64,000 nt of DNA from Echiichthys vipera (lineage: Eukaryota; Chordata; Actinopteri; Perciformes; Trachinidae), in contig OY829658.1 of the NCBI GenBank assembly GCA_963691815.1, forward strand, positions 16,139,326 to 16,203,325, in the 5' to 3' direction. Below the pieces are notes generated by a model, which saw nothing but the letters and a program-made list of their open reading frames with translations, was not told the origin of the DNA and searched no databases. Below, piece after piece: positions 35,861 through 48,440 of the stretch. Within the stretch, counting starts at the first letter, position 1. Each line of letters opens with the position of its first letter. Both the position numbers and the translations under genes were made by a program.

Positions 35861-37138
35861 TTCCTTTAAAATGCCATTCTGTTGACTGTGAAATATATTT
35901 GTATATTTTCTCCATAAATTCTTTTTTTTTAAATTGGCTGACGTGAGAGTTTTTTTTAACCTGTTTCGTTTCTTGTACTGAATGTTTTTTTTTTACACAG
36001 AAATTGGTGTGGAAACGAAGATTGCATATTGGGTTATGTTGAGATCAACCTGCAGTTACCTCCCCGGGTCCGTTGATCGGAGGATAGAAGGAGAGATCTT
36101 GAGACGATGGCTTGAGATCACACCAATATCTTTATTGGAGCACTTTGCAAAGCGGAGACAAGTTCTGATACAACTCAAACCAGGTCATACATCAGACGAG
36201 TCTGTTGTGGTCTAGGGGTAGCGGCTTTAAATACCCTGGTGGGCTGATGGTAACGCCTTAAAGGTAAAAAAGGCGGCAATGGGCGTTAATCTGCCTGGCA
36301 ACAGATTATAACACTAACAGCTGAGAGAAGGAAATTAGTGCATGTCCCTATATGGCTATCTAGAGAGACAGATGTGTCTGTGTTTGCACCACATGAAATT
36401 GTTAGTTAATGAGTATGTGTGTGTGTGCCTAAAATGAGGAAATGAGCATTCCTCTGTTCTTTAGAATCATAACGAGGTGATGTGTGAGAGAGCACGAGAT
36501 CTCTATTTTGCACACTCAGATCTAAACTCTCTTTTCTGTGAGGCTCTGTGATACAAGTTATCTGCTCAACCAGCCAGGACTAGTCTCATTCCAGGGGGTT
36601 TATGTACCATGACCCCACTGTGCACCAACTTCAGTTTAGCCATTTCAAAAGCCATATGACCGAGCAGCTCATTTCTCTATCTTCCACAGTTACCTATCGA
36701 TATCGCCAAACACTCTCAGTGCTGTATGTGCCCACGAAACATCTCTAACAACCAAATTAGACCAGGGCACAAATGCACCAAAGACTTTTGAATGGAGGGA
36801 ATGGAAAATCTATTTGAGCAGAATTGAGTTTTAAACTGGGAAACCAAATTTGACATACAGAACTTTAATGTTTCTGACTTTTTTTTAAATTACCAAGTCT
36901 GTCATTACAGACGGCTCTTCCATGATAAAATACGTCATCTAGTCTCAGAGATTTGTCTAATTTCTTACCCCACACAAAATCCACCAGGTGCCTTGACAAA
37001 ACATAAACCCTCTGGTTCAAATTAGATCAAAACAATGACAGATAAATCATTTTCTTTGCAGTAAGTGCCTTTTTTTTTTTAAAGAATTCTGCTAAGAAGC
37101 GTAGCTGTATTGTGCATAGGGAGTCTTGTTTCTCCCAT

Positions 37139-37449
37139 TCATTCATCTTCAACTGCTTGTCCCTGTCGGGGTCGCGGGGGGACTGGAGCCGATCCCAGCT
37201 GACAACGGGCGTGAGGCGGGGTACACCCTGGACAGGACGCCAGTCTATCGCAGGGCACATAGAGACGAACAGAGACAGACAACCAATCACACCTACGGGC
37301 AATTCAGAGACACCTGCATGTCTTTGGACTGTGGGAGGAAACCGGAGAACCCGGAGAAAACCCACGCAGACACGGGGAGAACATGCAAACTCTACACAGC
37401 CCTCTCGCTGTAAGGCGACAGTGCTTACCACCACACCACCGTGTCGCCC
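37139..37449 (+). mobile_element. Retroelement copy (SINE-like or non-LTR fragment) with 14-bp target duplication
   Basis: The 311-bp copy begins tcattcatcttcaactgctt and ends ccaccgtgtcgcccc. The direct repeat CTTGTTTCTCCCAT occurs at 37125-37138 and 37450-37463, a perfect target-site duplication. The internal sequence (caggacgccagtctatcgca, gggaggaaaccggagaaccc) is typical of an abundant teleost interspersed repeat. Truncated heads of the same family lie at 16252 and 49285. The class is inferred from the target duplication and the truncation pattern. Confidence 0.85.
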
Positions 37450-37530
37450 CTTGTTTCTCCCATGCTGATTCTAAAACACTTGATTGATTCAATTTTTAGG
37501 CTTCCCAGACATTTATTTTACTAAAGACCA

Positions 37531-37720
37531 GGGGTGTCGAATCCTGCTCCTGGAGGTCTGCTGCGCTGCATGTTTTAGGTTTCTTCCTGCACACACCTGA
37601 TTCTAATGATGTTCAAACCTGGGACAAGCTTCAGCTGCTTGATAACAAGCACATTGCTAGAATCAGGTGTGTTAGAGCAGGGAGAAACCTAAAATATGCA
37701 GGAGCAGGATTGGACACCCC
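37531..37720. mobile_element. Foldback/MITE-like element
   Basis: The left end ggggtgtcgaatcctgctcc is the near-perfect reverse complement of the right end ggagcaggattggacacccc. Inner segments also pair (gttttaggtttc with gaaacctaaaat, and acacacctgattcta with tagaatcaggtgtgt). It is 190 bp long with no open frame. Confidence 0.88.
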
Positions 37721-39088
37721 TGTAGACTTACCACCTAATTCATGTACGTCCCTCAATGTCAATTGTCACATGAAAGGATGTGATTGTCATGTTCGTGTGT
37801 CATACTAATGGATAGGCCCCGGCCATGAGGTTACAAATTCAGAGTTTGAGGGTAAAAATGGTGGAATGACGTCTCTGATGTAATAATTGTGTTTGTCTGG
37901 GTTCTTATCCTCATAACTCCCATTTCAGAGGCATGAATACAAGAGAAGACAATGGTAAAGGGAACACATGTAATTGAACTAATCAGTTTAATGGTTCCAT
38001 CTCCGTGTCACAAACTATTTTTTATAGGTTACGTAAATTTATTTGAGAAGCAATTCTTCTCTACTTTATTGATTGTAGCTCATTTCTCGTTAGGATTTTC
38101 CTTTAAAGTCACTAATGATTTCTTTCAAACGATGTTTATGCTTCTATTTATGATATTGAGTAAAATAATTGATAAGTGTAGTTCATTTTTTTTATGTAAG
38201 TCCAAAGAGCCTGTATGTTCATCTGTGGTCCTTTGTGAAGGCTCATGTCATGTGCTAAAAATGGGATGTCTGTTGTCGGTTGAGGATTCTTCTAAATCAC
38301 TGCCTCCTCGCGTCTGGGAGGAACCCAGTTCAGGAGAGTGATACACAAGTTATGGTGGGAGTAGAGAAGGGAGGAGAGCATTTCTGGGGCATGTTTTTGT
38401 TTCAAGGTCAGGTTGTCAAGTTATGCAGGAAACGACATCAAGGCCAGACCTCTGTGAGAAACTGTTGGTGCCTGTTCTGAGAGAAAGGAGAAATAGATGT
38501 TATGGATCCGTTCTTAATCAAAAACAAAACCCAGCAAAACAAATTGTGAAAGAAATTCTCTAGAGTCCTCAGTGATTCTCAAATCATGTCTTTACTAAGC
38601 TGCATGCATACAGGCGAGAAGCTACCAAAATGCGGTGGAAATGTTCTCTCCCTTTCTCCAGATCGCTCCAGCAGATATAGTCACATTAAAGCACCTTACA
38701 AGGACATCAAAGTAACAACAACAAACACACTACCCAATGTTTATGACCCCAGTAGATGTTCCCAATGTTTACGACCATTTGCAATCCTCATGTTGACCCT
38801 TCTCCACATTCCCCCCAGCACTTATCCACAGCTTATCTTGTTAATTATCTTAATTAACATACAGAAAATCCAAGGCAGTTCACATCATAGACAAAGAACA
38901 CTACAAAGAAAGGAAGAAGAACTGTTTTTTCCCTCACCATGTAAGCCCTTTGACTCGACACTTTCGAGGGGCCGTGTTTGTTTTGGTTAAGGTCTCTAAA
39001 GATTAAGGTTCACAGGGTTGGAGACATGGGGGTTACTGACTGTTAAAGACAAAGAACAGGCACAGATGCGTTCACACAAACCTGCAAA

Positions 39089-39156
39089 CTGCAGTCATAA
39101 ACCCTGAGCAACAAGGAATCGCAAACTGCAGTCATAAACCCTGAGCAACAAGGACT
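39089..39156 (+). repeat. Two-copy tandem repeat
   Basis: A unit of about 36 bp beginning caaactgcagtcataaaccc is repeated twice with one substitution near its end (aatcgc against actcgc). Confidence 0.85.
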
Positions 39157-40680
39157 CGCTTTAAAGAAGGAGAGGTGGTAATCCAGTGGACGTTATCAGC
39201 ACTTCAAGAGCTGGTCTAAACCAGCTCTGAACACTTATGAGTTTTCAGATACCTCTCACCTATGGTAGTTCCTGTTTCTTCTGTCTGACATCTCAGTTGT
39301 TATGTCTGGTCCCTGCCTGTACCTCCTCCACGCAAAGTTGGCCATGTGTGAAGGACACTTTGACCTCGCGTGTACCAAACCATGACAGGGGAAACCACCC
39401 ATTCTTTCACATAACATTTCCTAACACCCGGTCATTTTTTAACCTGTTTGGAATTATCGTTCAACAACGAAGCACTTGAAGTGCTTTACGCAATACAAAG
39501 CAGCATTAAGAAAGGATATAAAACCAACACATAGGTAATATAAAAAGACACACACAGCAGTTCAACATAACTATGGCTTGCCTAATGGTGTGTGAGTTTT
39601 ACTTGGCTCATTTACTGGGTGAGAAAAGCGTCTGCTTCTTAGAGGTATGACTGAATATATCAAATATGTTGATTATAATATATCCAGAATCAGAATCAAC
39701 TTTAATGCCAACACCTGCTTACAGGTATGTAACCTGTAAGCAGGTTACATACCAGTAATTTGACCTGGCGATTGTGTGCATAGCAGAAACAAATATACAC
39801 AGAAAGAATACACAAAATTTAGCAACAACTAAATAAAAAGAGGACATTAAAATATTATAGATATAGAATATAAAATGAATATAAATTATGTGGAAAACTT
39901 GATTCTTCACAATGATGGATGAAGAATAACTCAAAGAGCCTCAGCTGCCCTTTAATGATGGTACAGCATGTACGCATACCAAAAGCTTGAAGATTACAAA
40001 GAACATCACATAATATAGAGTCTCAAGGACCATTTTATCTGCTCAGGCGCCAGAGAAATAAAACAACCTCTTGTACAGCCCTTGGAGACTTGCATCAATC
40101 ACAGACGTTGGCTTAAATTCCAGCACAACTGATTTAACTAAGATGCCTCATTCTCCAACAGTTCCCTTTTGTGATTAAACGTGTCTGATCACAGGTTACC
40201 ATATAGTTTTGACAAAACGCACATAAAATTACAACTGCAAAGAGTGTGCATTTCCCCCCACAACACCTGTGGACCTGGTCTATTAACCTAACCTTAACCA
40301 GCGTTGGAAAGTAAGTACGTAGCATGCCCAAGTACTGTTTTTCAGAATCCGCTTAATAATACAAAATATAGGTTGAGACTTTGCCAGGGGAATAGTTTTA
40401 CTTTTGTTTTTCGCTTTATGTATCCTTATTCAATTAAGCATTTGACTTTGCTCTAAATCCCCCCCCCCCCCCCCAGGTTCTGCTGGATAAATTAATTTCT
40501 AAAGTAAATCGATAAAACCATACACCTTTTGCTCTATGTCAGGCGGCTCAACACCAAACACAACACACTTTCGTTTTTAATTGTGTAACAGTGTTTACAG
40601 TAGCAGCAGGTCAGCTTCAGGTCAGTGGTCCCCCTGTGAATACTTGCCAAGGACCCCAACAGACTCTAGACTCGCCTCTG

Positions 40681-40820
<140 letters not shown>

Positions 40821-40849
40821 GAAAAAGGGCTTGTTGCGCCGCCCCCTGA

Positions 40850-40973
40850 CTCATACAATCTTGTGAGGGCGAACAACCTACATGTGTTGCCTAACTTATC
40901 CACTCTGTCGCCTAACGTAAACTTCGTTTTAATGAACGTCACCTGGACGAGGCGGACACGAACTTTCTAACGG
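40850..40973 (+). promoter_or_regulatory. Putative 5' untranslated exon of gene B
   Basis: A strong donor (acg then gtaagt) at 40974 follows a non-repetitive stretch. The next acceptor that suits the coding frame is at 42287, before the exon holding the gene B start codon. The stretch contains a short upstream ATG frame (about 11 codons, ending taa just before the donor). The transcription start is not visible. Confidence 0.45.
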
Positions 40974-41587
40974 TAAGTTCAATCTAACGTTACAGGAGGA
41001 AGTCTGTGCCTCGTTATCTAATTAATTAGGATTGTGTCAAGGCAAGTTGAGCGGAGTCCAATTTAGCTAACGTAGTTAACGTAGCCAACGTCAACGTATT
41101 GATGGTTTACGTCAACGCTTTTTAACGGCTGTTACCGTTCCAGTTGGTGAGTATCTTGCCGGTACAACGTGAACGTTAGTTGGTTCACTTCACTATTCGT
41201 TGATGCAACTGTAAGTTTTGTGTAGTAGTGTAAGTTAACGGCAACAAAAAGTAAACTCGGAAAGGAATTGTAGCCTATGTTAATTTACCTTGCGAAAATA
41301 AAGGTTAACCACGCTAACGTATGTCGCGGTTTAGTTAACAGTTACAACAGCCGAGGAGTTCTGTCCGAATCACTCCGTCATTTAAATAACGTTGGGCTAC
41401 AAACCAGGAACTTCCTCTGTAAATGATCGTTGATTGTGTGACTATCTAAATCATCTGACGGTTTATTATTTGGGCTTATAATTCAGGTTTATAGACTTTA
41501 AAATTAAAAGTGCAACCTCGTTATGAGGACACCCTCCAGCCAGCACCTGTAGTGATACTGCAGCGCCGTCTGGGGGTGGCTAGTTTA

Positions 41588-41782
41588 GTCGTGTCTAGAT
41601 GGTAACCCTATAGTTGTACAAACTCTCGCGATACTATAGTCACCTGATCCATTAGCTATCGATGCCTAACATTAAACAAATCACCTTTACCAATTGTATT
41701 TAATGCCTAGCCATCACGAACCATCTAACCACTAATGCCGAACCTGATCCATCTCGCGAGACTTCTATATCTAGACACGACC
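41588..41782. mobile_element. Foldback element upstream of gene B coding start
   Basis: The left end gtcgtgtctagat is the reverse complement of the right end atctagacacgac, about 195 bp apart. Further inner complementarity is weak (tctcgcga palindromes occur in both halves). It has no coding frame. Confidence 0.7.
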
Positions 41783-42309
41783 GTTTAAGGCCACAATTTA
41801 GAGTAACTTGATGTCCGTGGTCGTTTTATTTAAATGTAATAATAATAAAGTATAAAGGAGGATTAAACATGCACTAAACAAAACGAAATGTATAGATCGT
41901 TTCAATGGATTTCCATTGCTAGGCAACAGCCTTGGTTATGGTAACTTCCTGTCAGCTGATGTAATTCACAGACACTGCAACCGGAAATAAACTAGGACTG
42001 TTTTTGAATGTTTGTTTACATAATTGAAAAGGTCCATACAAAACTAAACATTTTCAACCAATGCTGACACGATTATTATATTGACTGTCATTATAGGCTT
42101 TCAAAATGCATAAACTACTTAAGGTATATAGATGACTACATGCACACATTTGCTGTAGGTACAGAAATAAATGTTTATCACCATGATAACACACAAATAG
42201 GCACAAATGTCCATGCTATTTTAGAGGAGAACACAAATACACTCATTATAATTACTTACTTTAAGCTCCAATTTGAATTGTATGCAGGTGGGGATTCTAC
42301 AACTGCACC

Positions 42310-45300
42310 ATGCAGCCGGTTAAAGCACAAAAAGGTATGTATTTTGCTTTCTACATGTTGACTGCCATGCTAATGCCATTATTATATCCTAATTTTTGTC
42401 TGATGTCTTCTCTGTTAATAGGAGTTTCTACTAAAAGCCAGCTGTTTGATTCTCTGAAGGTGTATCTGAACAACAAGAACAGACTACAACCCATTATCGG
42501 TCTGTAGTAACACATCCCTTTTGTGTACAGTGTATATGTTGTGTATTTTCTGAGTGAATTAAAATAATTTGTCATTTTATGTACATTCAGGCCTGGGCAG
42601 TATTATAGAATGTGTGAAGGCTGGTACACACCAAAGAGAAGTGTTATACGTGTGTGAGGTGTGTGTGTGTCGTTTGAGTAAATCTGACATGCGGAACCAC
42701 ATTATGGGAAGTCTCCACAGATACAACTACATTGTAAGTAGTACAGTATTAGTGCTGTAGAATAAGTCATGATAGCAAGTTTCTGTGCTGCCTTGGATTG
42801 TATTTTTTCATACACAGGTTGTTGTTTTGCTTGATAGAAAGCCTGGCACCCCCACTTAGTGTCTGAATGGACAGAGAAGTCTGACCTTTCTAAGCTGGCC
42901 TGGCCACTGATGGAGATGGCAAAGATACTTGAGGAAAAGGAAGGACCTGGAGATGTCCAGGTATGTTATTTTGACTCTGTATGTTATTGTTAATTGTTGC
43001 AAACAGATAAGTGTTTTGGATATGAGTACTCATATGTTTTGCACCTTCATATTAAGTGGATAGAGGTTGAAGATGCCATATACCAGGCGATGGCAACACA
43101 CAGTGAGAATGACGGTCAGTGACTATTGACTTGTTTCAAGAACAGTGGTTCTCAAGCCCTCTCCAACTCTTCAATCCCACCCTTCTTCGACACCATCTTT
43201 TCTTTTTTATGGTGTTATTATTAGTACTATTATTATTATTATTATTACTATTATTATTATTATTATAAGTCTCCTTCTCTTTTTAACACCACAGCAGTAA
43301 CTCTGATAACTATCTTAAGAGATGGACAGGGCTGGGGTGAACCTGAGAGCCATTTAGAGACCACATCTGTGCAGCAGGAGGAGCACTATCCCAACCAATC
43401 GCAGAGGACTGTATTGGTTGCCCAGAACCAACAGAGAAAGTCCAAGAAATCCCAGGAGTCCTCAGCAAAGACAAACAAAATGGTAGCTGTTATCAAGTCA
43501 GACGACTGGTCCAAGGACACATCACCGGAACCCTCTGTGCTATCAGAGAACCGCAACAGCTTTCTTGAGGGCTACACAGGAACCGGGCCTCTTATTGGTG
43601 AGCACAGACATGAGTACTACTGCGTATAATATGGATCATTTGAAGTACATTTTGGGAAACATGTTTATACAGTATATGATCTTGATGAGAACATCAATAC
43701 CACCTTTATGTCTGTTTCGTAACTGTGTATCTTAAGCAAAGATTAGAAAAGTATTAGAGTCTTCATTGATTGCCTGGAAAATAGTAGGGCACATAAAATG
43801 ATGAATTGTCATTTTGACACCTCCGTTTTTGTACAGATTAAACAAATTCAAGATGTAGAAAATATTATGTAGTGTGCTTTAGAGATGCCTGTAGGTGAAT
43901 TTTGTTACATTGGGACAGAACCATGCTGCATGCAGCTAAATGTTTACCATACAGTCCTGAGAGTGGTATTGGTCTAGTCCAACTTGTGTCTGTCGCTTGA
44001 AAAGAAGCTGCTTGTGCATGTTTGCAACAGGTCTTTTCCGCATGGTTGAATGTAGAAGTGAAGGCGGCCACACATACTGCTTCTTGTGTCACTGCTGTCG
44101 CATCAGATCCAACAGAAAGGACATCATTGATCATCTAACCAGATCTTCCCATCTCGTGAACTGCTTGGTCAGTTTGTTGTTGCTCAATGATTTAAATAAA
44201 CAAGAACACAAATAATTTACCATTATGCATCTAATGGCTGTAGAGAACATGCTCAGCAACTTTTTAAGTTCACTAAAATCTGTGTTTAGATGGAAACGTA
44301 TCCTGGACAAGTGGAGGTAATGATGGCAGATATTACTAACAACTATCAGCTTCTCCAATCACTGGCCAAGAAAGTGGAGCAAGAGGAGGGCAGAGGAGAG
44401 CCAACGGTATATCTACTTTTATTTAAAGATTATCCTGCCTTGGTTAGATTTAAAGTACTCATCTGTCTATTAAAATGGTTAAAACCTCTCTTGTTTCCAG
44501 GTGGTAAATTTACCAGAATCCCTCTGTATCCTACTGACAGGCAAAAGTTACCACTGGTGTAAGTATGCATGCCCATCCACTATTTTCTTGTTTGGCCATA
44601 AACCATTCACATGTTTATCTCCAACTTTCTGCTCTTGACGAGTGATTCGCGTTGTAAGTATACCACTTAATTAACTCTATACCCTATCACACTATTTCAG
44701 ATTAACTTCTTAAAGAGTAACACTTGACGCTGTGCATAAAAGTTTGAAACCCTCAACTCCCTCCAAGCTTGAAAATTGGCTGTAAAAAAAGAAAAAAAGG
44801 CATTCAGTAACCATCAATCCAAGGTGACCACAGCCTGTTCTCCACAATGGAGTGCAGTTGAAACTTTCACAGCCATCTTTTATAGTATACGGAGTAGTTA
44901 AATGCAACTTATATTATTCATCCCTTTTTCATCTTCTTCATTCTTTGTTATTCTCTTTAGGCTCCTTGAATCGTTCATTTTTTACCTGCGTTCAACCACT
45001 TCAGTGTTTCTTTCCCAGCATTCAAACACCCATCTTTCACCCAGTGCATTTTTGATGCAAAGACTTATGTATGTCTGTGTACTCCCTGTATTGTTTTCTT
45101 TTTTAGGTATAAAGATGCTGTGTAATGGAGGGACACACACTGACATCCAAAAGCAGAAAATAGCTGTCAAAGGTGTGTCTTTGGACGCACCAGTTCACTT
45201 GAAGGGGGCCAAAACTGTTTTGTCTTTAAGTAATTCAATATTTTTGTAAGTTCACATTGTTTTTCAAGCTTTGTGGGTCCATTTCACAATTTCTTCAAGG

Positions 45301-46606
45301 GCCAGATGAGAACAACACTTCCTATCAAGGCATGCCAAAGACAGGTGAAGTGGGGCGCTCACAATGGGCAAAAAGGATGCCGGCAAAGCGGAAACTGAGT
45401 GGGGCGAGTAATACTGTGTTCAGGGTAAGCCTGCCTCTTACCAACGGTTCAATGCTGCTGGAGCGGAGCTCTTTCAGCATGGACAGCCCCCCTGTGCCAT
45501 CTGTACACTCACCGCCATTCGACTCAGATCCCATTCCCTCGCCAGAGTCCCAGTTAGAGGACCATGCGTTGGATTGTGACACTGGGTCATTTGCAATTAA
45601 CTGTGCTGAACACACCTCACAACTTCAGCACGGCCTCTATAGCAGAGATGCAGACGCTGGTCAATACACGGGACAAGAAAAAAGTTTCGCAGTCACTCAG
45701 TATCAAGAGGCGAGTGGTTATTTCAATGACAATGGCGATGAATACTTGAACCAGTCAGAAGATGTCACAAAATACCAAAATGTATATGGTGATGATAATT
45801 CCAACAGACCATGTGGTCCTCGAGAAAGATCAAGAAAGAGGTTTTACAAAGAGTGGCGAAATGAAGGCCCACAGACACAAAAGGAGTGGCTGTGGCCTGC
45901 TGGGATCCACACTCACGACTGGCCATCTTATGACTCTTCCTGCGGACGTGAGGCAGGTTGCACTGATCAGTGGTACAATCCATCTCCACAGAATAAAGTT
46001 GTCACAAGAGAAGAGAGATGGAACGAGATGAGCTCAGATGCCGCTCAAAGTTATAACCAACAACAACCCCAAAATCGGTATGCTGCCCGAGATCGTACGA
46101 GTCTTCAGACAAGCAGTGTGGGACAGTACGGCTGTTCTGATGAAAGGGATGCTCATTCCGATGCTGCTAGGATCAACATGCATTCTCACTTGGGACATCC
46201 CTCTGCTCACAGTGGCAGCGTTGCACCAGAGCCTAGAGTAAGGTGTCCTGATATTGAGCAGAGACAATTGCAAACATACATGGAGCACACCATTGGTCAT
46301 GTCCAGACAGCTCAACAATGGACGACACAATCTACAGCCCAGAAGACCATCCAGATTGGCCATGGGGTGATGCCGAACCCCAACTACAGTGTTGGACCTA
46401 GTACAAATTCTGACCAGTACTTTTCTCATCCAGTCGGTGGTGGTTGGGGTATGTCCCAGTCAAATGCTTTCATCCCAACTGAGCAAGCTCTGTATTATGG
46501 AGCCCATGCTAATCTTAATGTCAGCGCATCTGGTTTTTCAGATTGGATGATTTCAGGAGGTTCAGATGGAACAACTCCATTTAAGTTTGCATTTCCACCT
46601 TACTGA
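42310..46606 (+). CDS. Gene B: two-module paralogue of gene A
   Basis: Eleven coding exons: 42310-42334, 42422-42499, 42591-42733, 42838-42960, 43057-43114, 43295-43597, 44031-44167, 44290-44406, 44501-44558, 45107-45172 and 45300-46606. They sum to 2,415 nt, giving 804 residues and a stop. Finger 1 is C56, C59, H71, H77; finger 2 is C263, C266, H278, H284. Both are C-x2-C-x11-H-x5-H and preceded by Glu-Cys. Linkers start KAWHP and METYP, and two 58-nt exons follow. Exons before fingers end QPIIG and GPLIG. The last exon has a basic motif (KRMPAKRKLSG) and a Gln/Asn/Tyr/Ser-rich tail. The start is the first ATG in frame. Compared with A and C, the split N-terminal finger is missing. The role is inferred to be nuclear and nucleic-acid-binding. 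Confidence 0.9.
43208..43266. repeat. ATT trinucleotide microsatellite in gene B intron
   Basis: Interrupted tta/att units precede the acceptor of the 303-nt exon. Confidence 0.85.
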
Positions 46607-48440
46607 GACCACATTTCTTTGGATGGTTGTCCTCGTTAAATGATATCACACGCATTTAGTTTGTTCCAAAAATCTGGGATTTTGCACAAATAACGACAAC
46701 CTAGAATTTTTATTTTTGTTTTAGTGCGAAAAATTACATTCTGAATACTACTGTCTTTATACAAAACATTATGGAGCCTCTTATAATCCTAAATATTATA
46801 GATCTAGATTTAATAGGACATTTAAAGTTAAAATTCAAATTGAGTTTGGGCCCAAAACTGCTGCTGTGGTTCGGGCTCAACTTGGTTTTGGACAGCGGGT
46901 TCCTGCAGGGTCAGGCCTGATTTTGGGCCTGATCATAGATCTTGAGTGCTTATTATTATTCTGCACCAAGAACATCGTCACATGGCCGGTGTTAGCCTAC
47001 AAAGGTGACGTTAGGGTTAGGCATGGAAACCACTAGGTTAGGAATAGATCAACGGCCGTGGTTTGGTTTAGTACGTCCATCCTCATAAATAAGAGTCGAC
47101 CTGACAGCAAAAGAACACCAGCAACTCCAGCACTTTTATTGAAAAATTGCAGTTCAGTTGCTAATTTTAAACTTTGCAAAGTCATCCCTTGGGCTGGATT
47201 GGAACCCTTGGCGGGCCGGATCCGGCCCACAGGCCGTATGTTTGACGCCCATGATTTAAAGGGTTATGCACCAGCATTTATTGATATATTTCTGTTTACA
47301 TGCATCCTAATCGAGCAAGGGTGAAAAACATGCTCAGTATATAACACGGCAAACATTTTGCAGTAAGAGGGAGTTTTTCAGTGTTTTATAAATTATATTG
47401 GTTCTATTTTTGTCCTATTATGCCAATGCGACTGCATTTGTTATGTACAAGCTATGCCTGAATAACTACAAAGAAGTATTTACGTTAAAATTCATAAAAA
47501 TGGCCAACTTTAGTGTATTTTGTCAACTTTCTTTTTTAAAGTTACGGTTTATGTTGTGCACCACTGAAGAAGTCCATTTATGCTGACTTGTGTACAATAG
47601 AATATTACTGATATTGACATTGGTTGCTGTCAACAGAGTTCAACATAAATTCAAATACCCAGTGCCCAATGATGTGGTGCATAATAAAAATGTTTTGTTT
47701 AATTTAAGAGTCTGGGTCATCCCTGTCCCTGTATGAAAATGCATAAACCTACTGACTAAATTAGTATTTGCTTATTGCATTAGGACAGGGGGGGAATTAA
47801 AATCCACAGTATAAAGGGTGGAGGAAGTTCACTCCGGTAGCCTCAGTGTGTATATCTGCAAAACGTCAACCAGTCAAATTCAACAAGGAGCTTCATCTTG
47901 GGACAGGAGTACAGTGTACTGCAAAGAAATGAGCCAAACACAGACATTAAAAACATTATTTTAATTGTAAAGGGAGTTCAAGGTTTCTTTGGTGGTGTCC
48001 AACTTACTCATCAGATTTAAACCTTAAAATGCGATGTATTTGGGAAACATCTCATATCTAATGCTCAGTCATTTAGAGTTGCCAGATTAATTTTCATAAT
48101 ATCTGTAAATTCCATGTGATTTGAACGCAACACAGCTGCCGCACGGAAGCAGCTCCTGCAGGCTGCTGTGGTTTGCCCCTAGCTAGCCCTACAAGGACCC
48201 GACAAGGACCCGACAAGGCAGCCACCCCATTAAACACTACTGAGAGGACGGCGGTAGCTAGTTTGCATTAACAATAAGTCTTTACATAGGAAAAGGCAGC
48301 ATATGACGTCCGTTTTGATGGGTAAAATCCCTGTTACGTTGGTGACTGGCTAACTTGCTGTAGACAACAACACATCTGGGAGAAACCTTAAAGCTGCCTC
48401 TCTCCCGGGGTCTCGTTCTCCCTCTTTTAATCTTGTCAAG
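46607..48440. other. Gene B 3' region and intergenic DNA before rprd1a
   Basis: The region contains the probable gene B untranslated region and a dispersed-repeat-like stretch (about 47090-47255, with ggccggatccggccc and gtttgacgccc). The last few hundred bases are the rprd1a leader, including a cAMP-response-like TGACGTC at 48304-48310. No additional exon was recognised. Confidence 0.6.
47683..47688 (+). terminator. Candidate poly(A) signal of gene B
   Basis: AATAAA is followed by a T/G-rich stretch (tgttttgtttaattt), about 1.08 kb after the stop codon. This would give a long 3' untranslated region. A nearer canonical signal was not noticed. Confidence 0.45.

Noticed and set aside
38586..38990. 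Open frame starting near HTGEK, resembling a classical C2H2 linker
   Set aside because: There is no Cys/His spacing of a finger around it, no splice support and no match to the local family grammar. It is probably chance.
48304..48310. TGACGTC as a functional cAMP response element of rprd1a
   Set aside because: It is a single incomplete palindrome with no other support. It is only mentioned in the intergenic entry.
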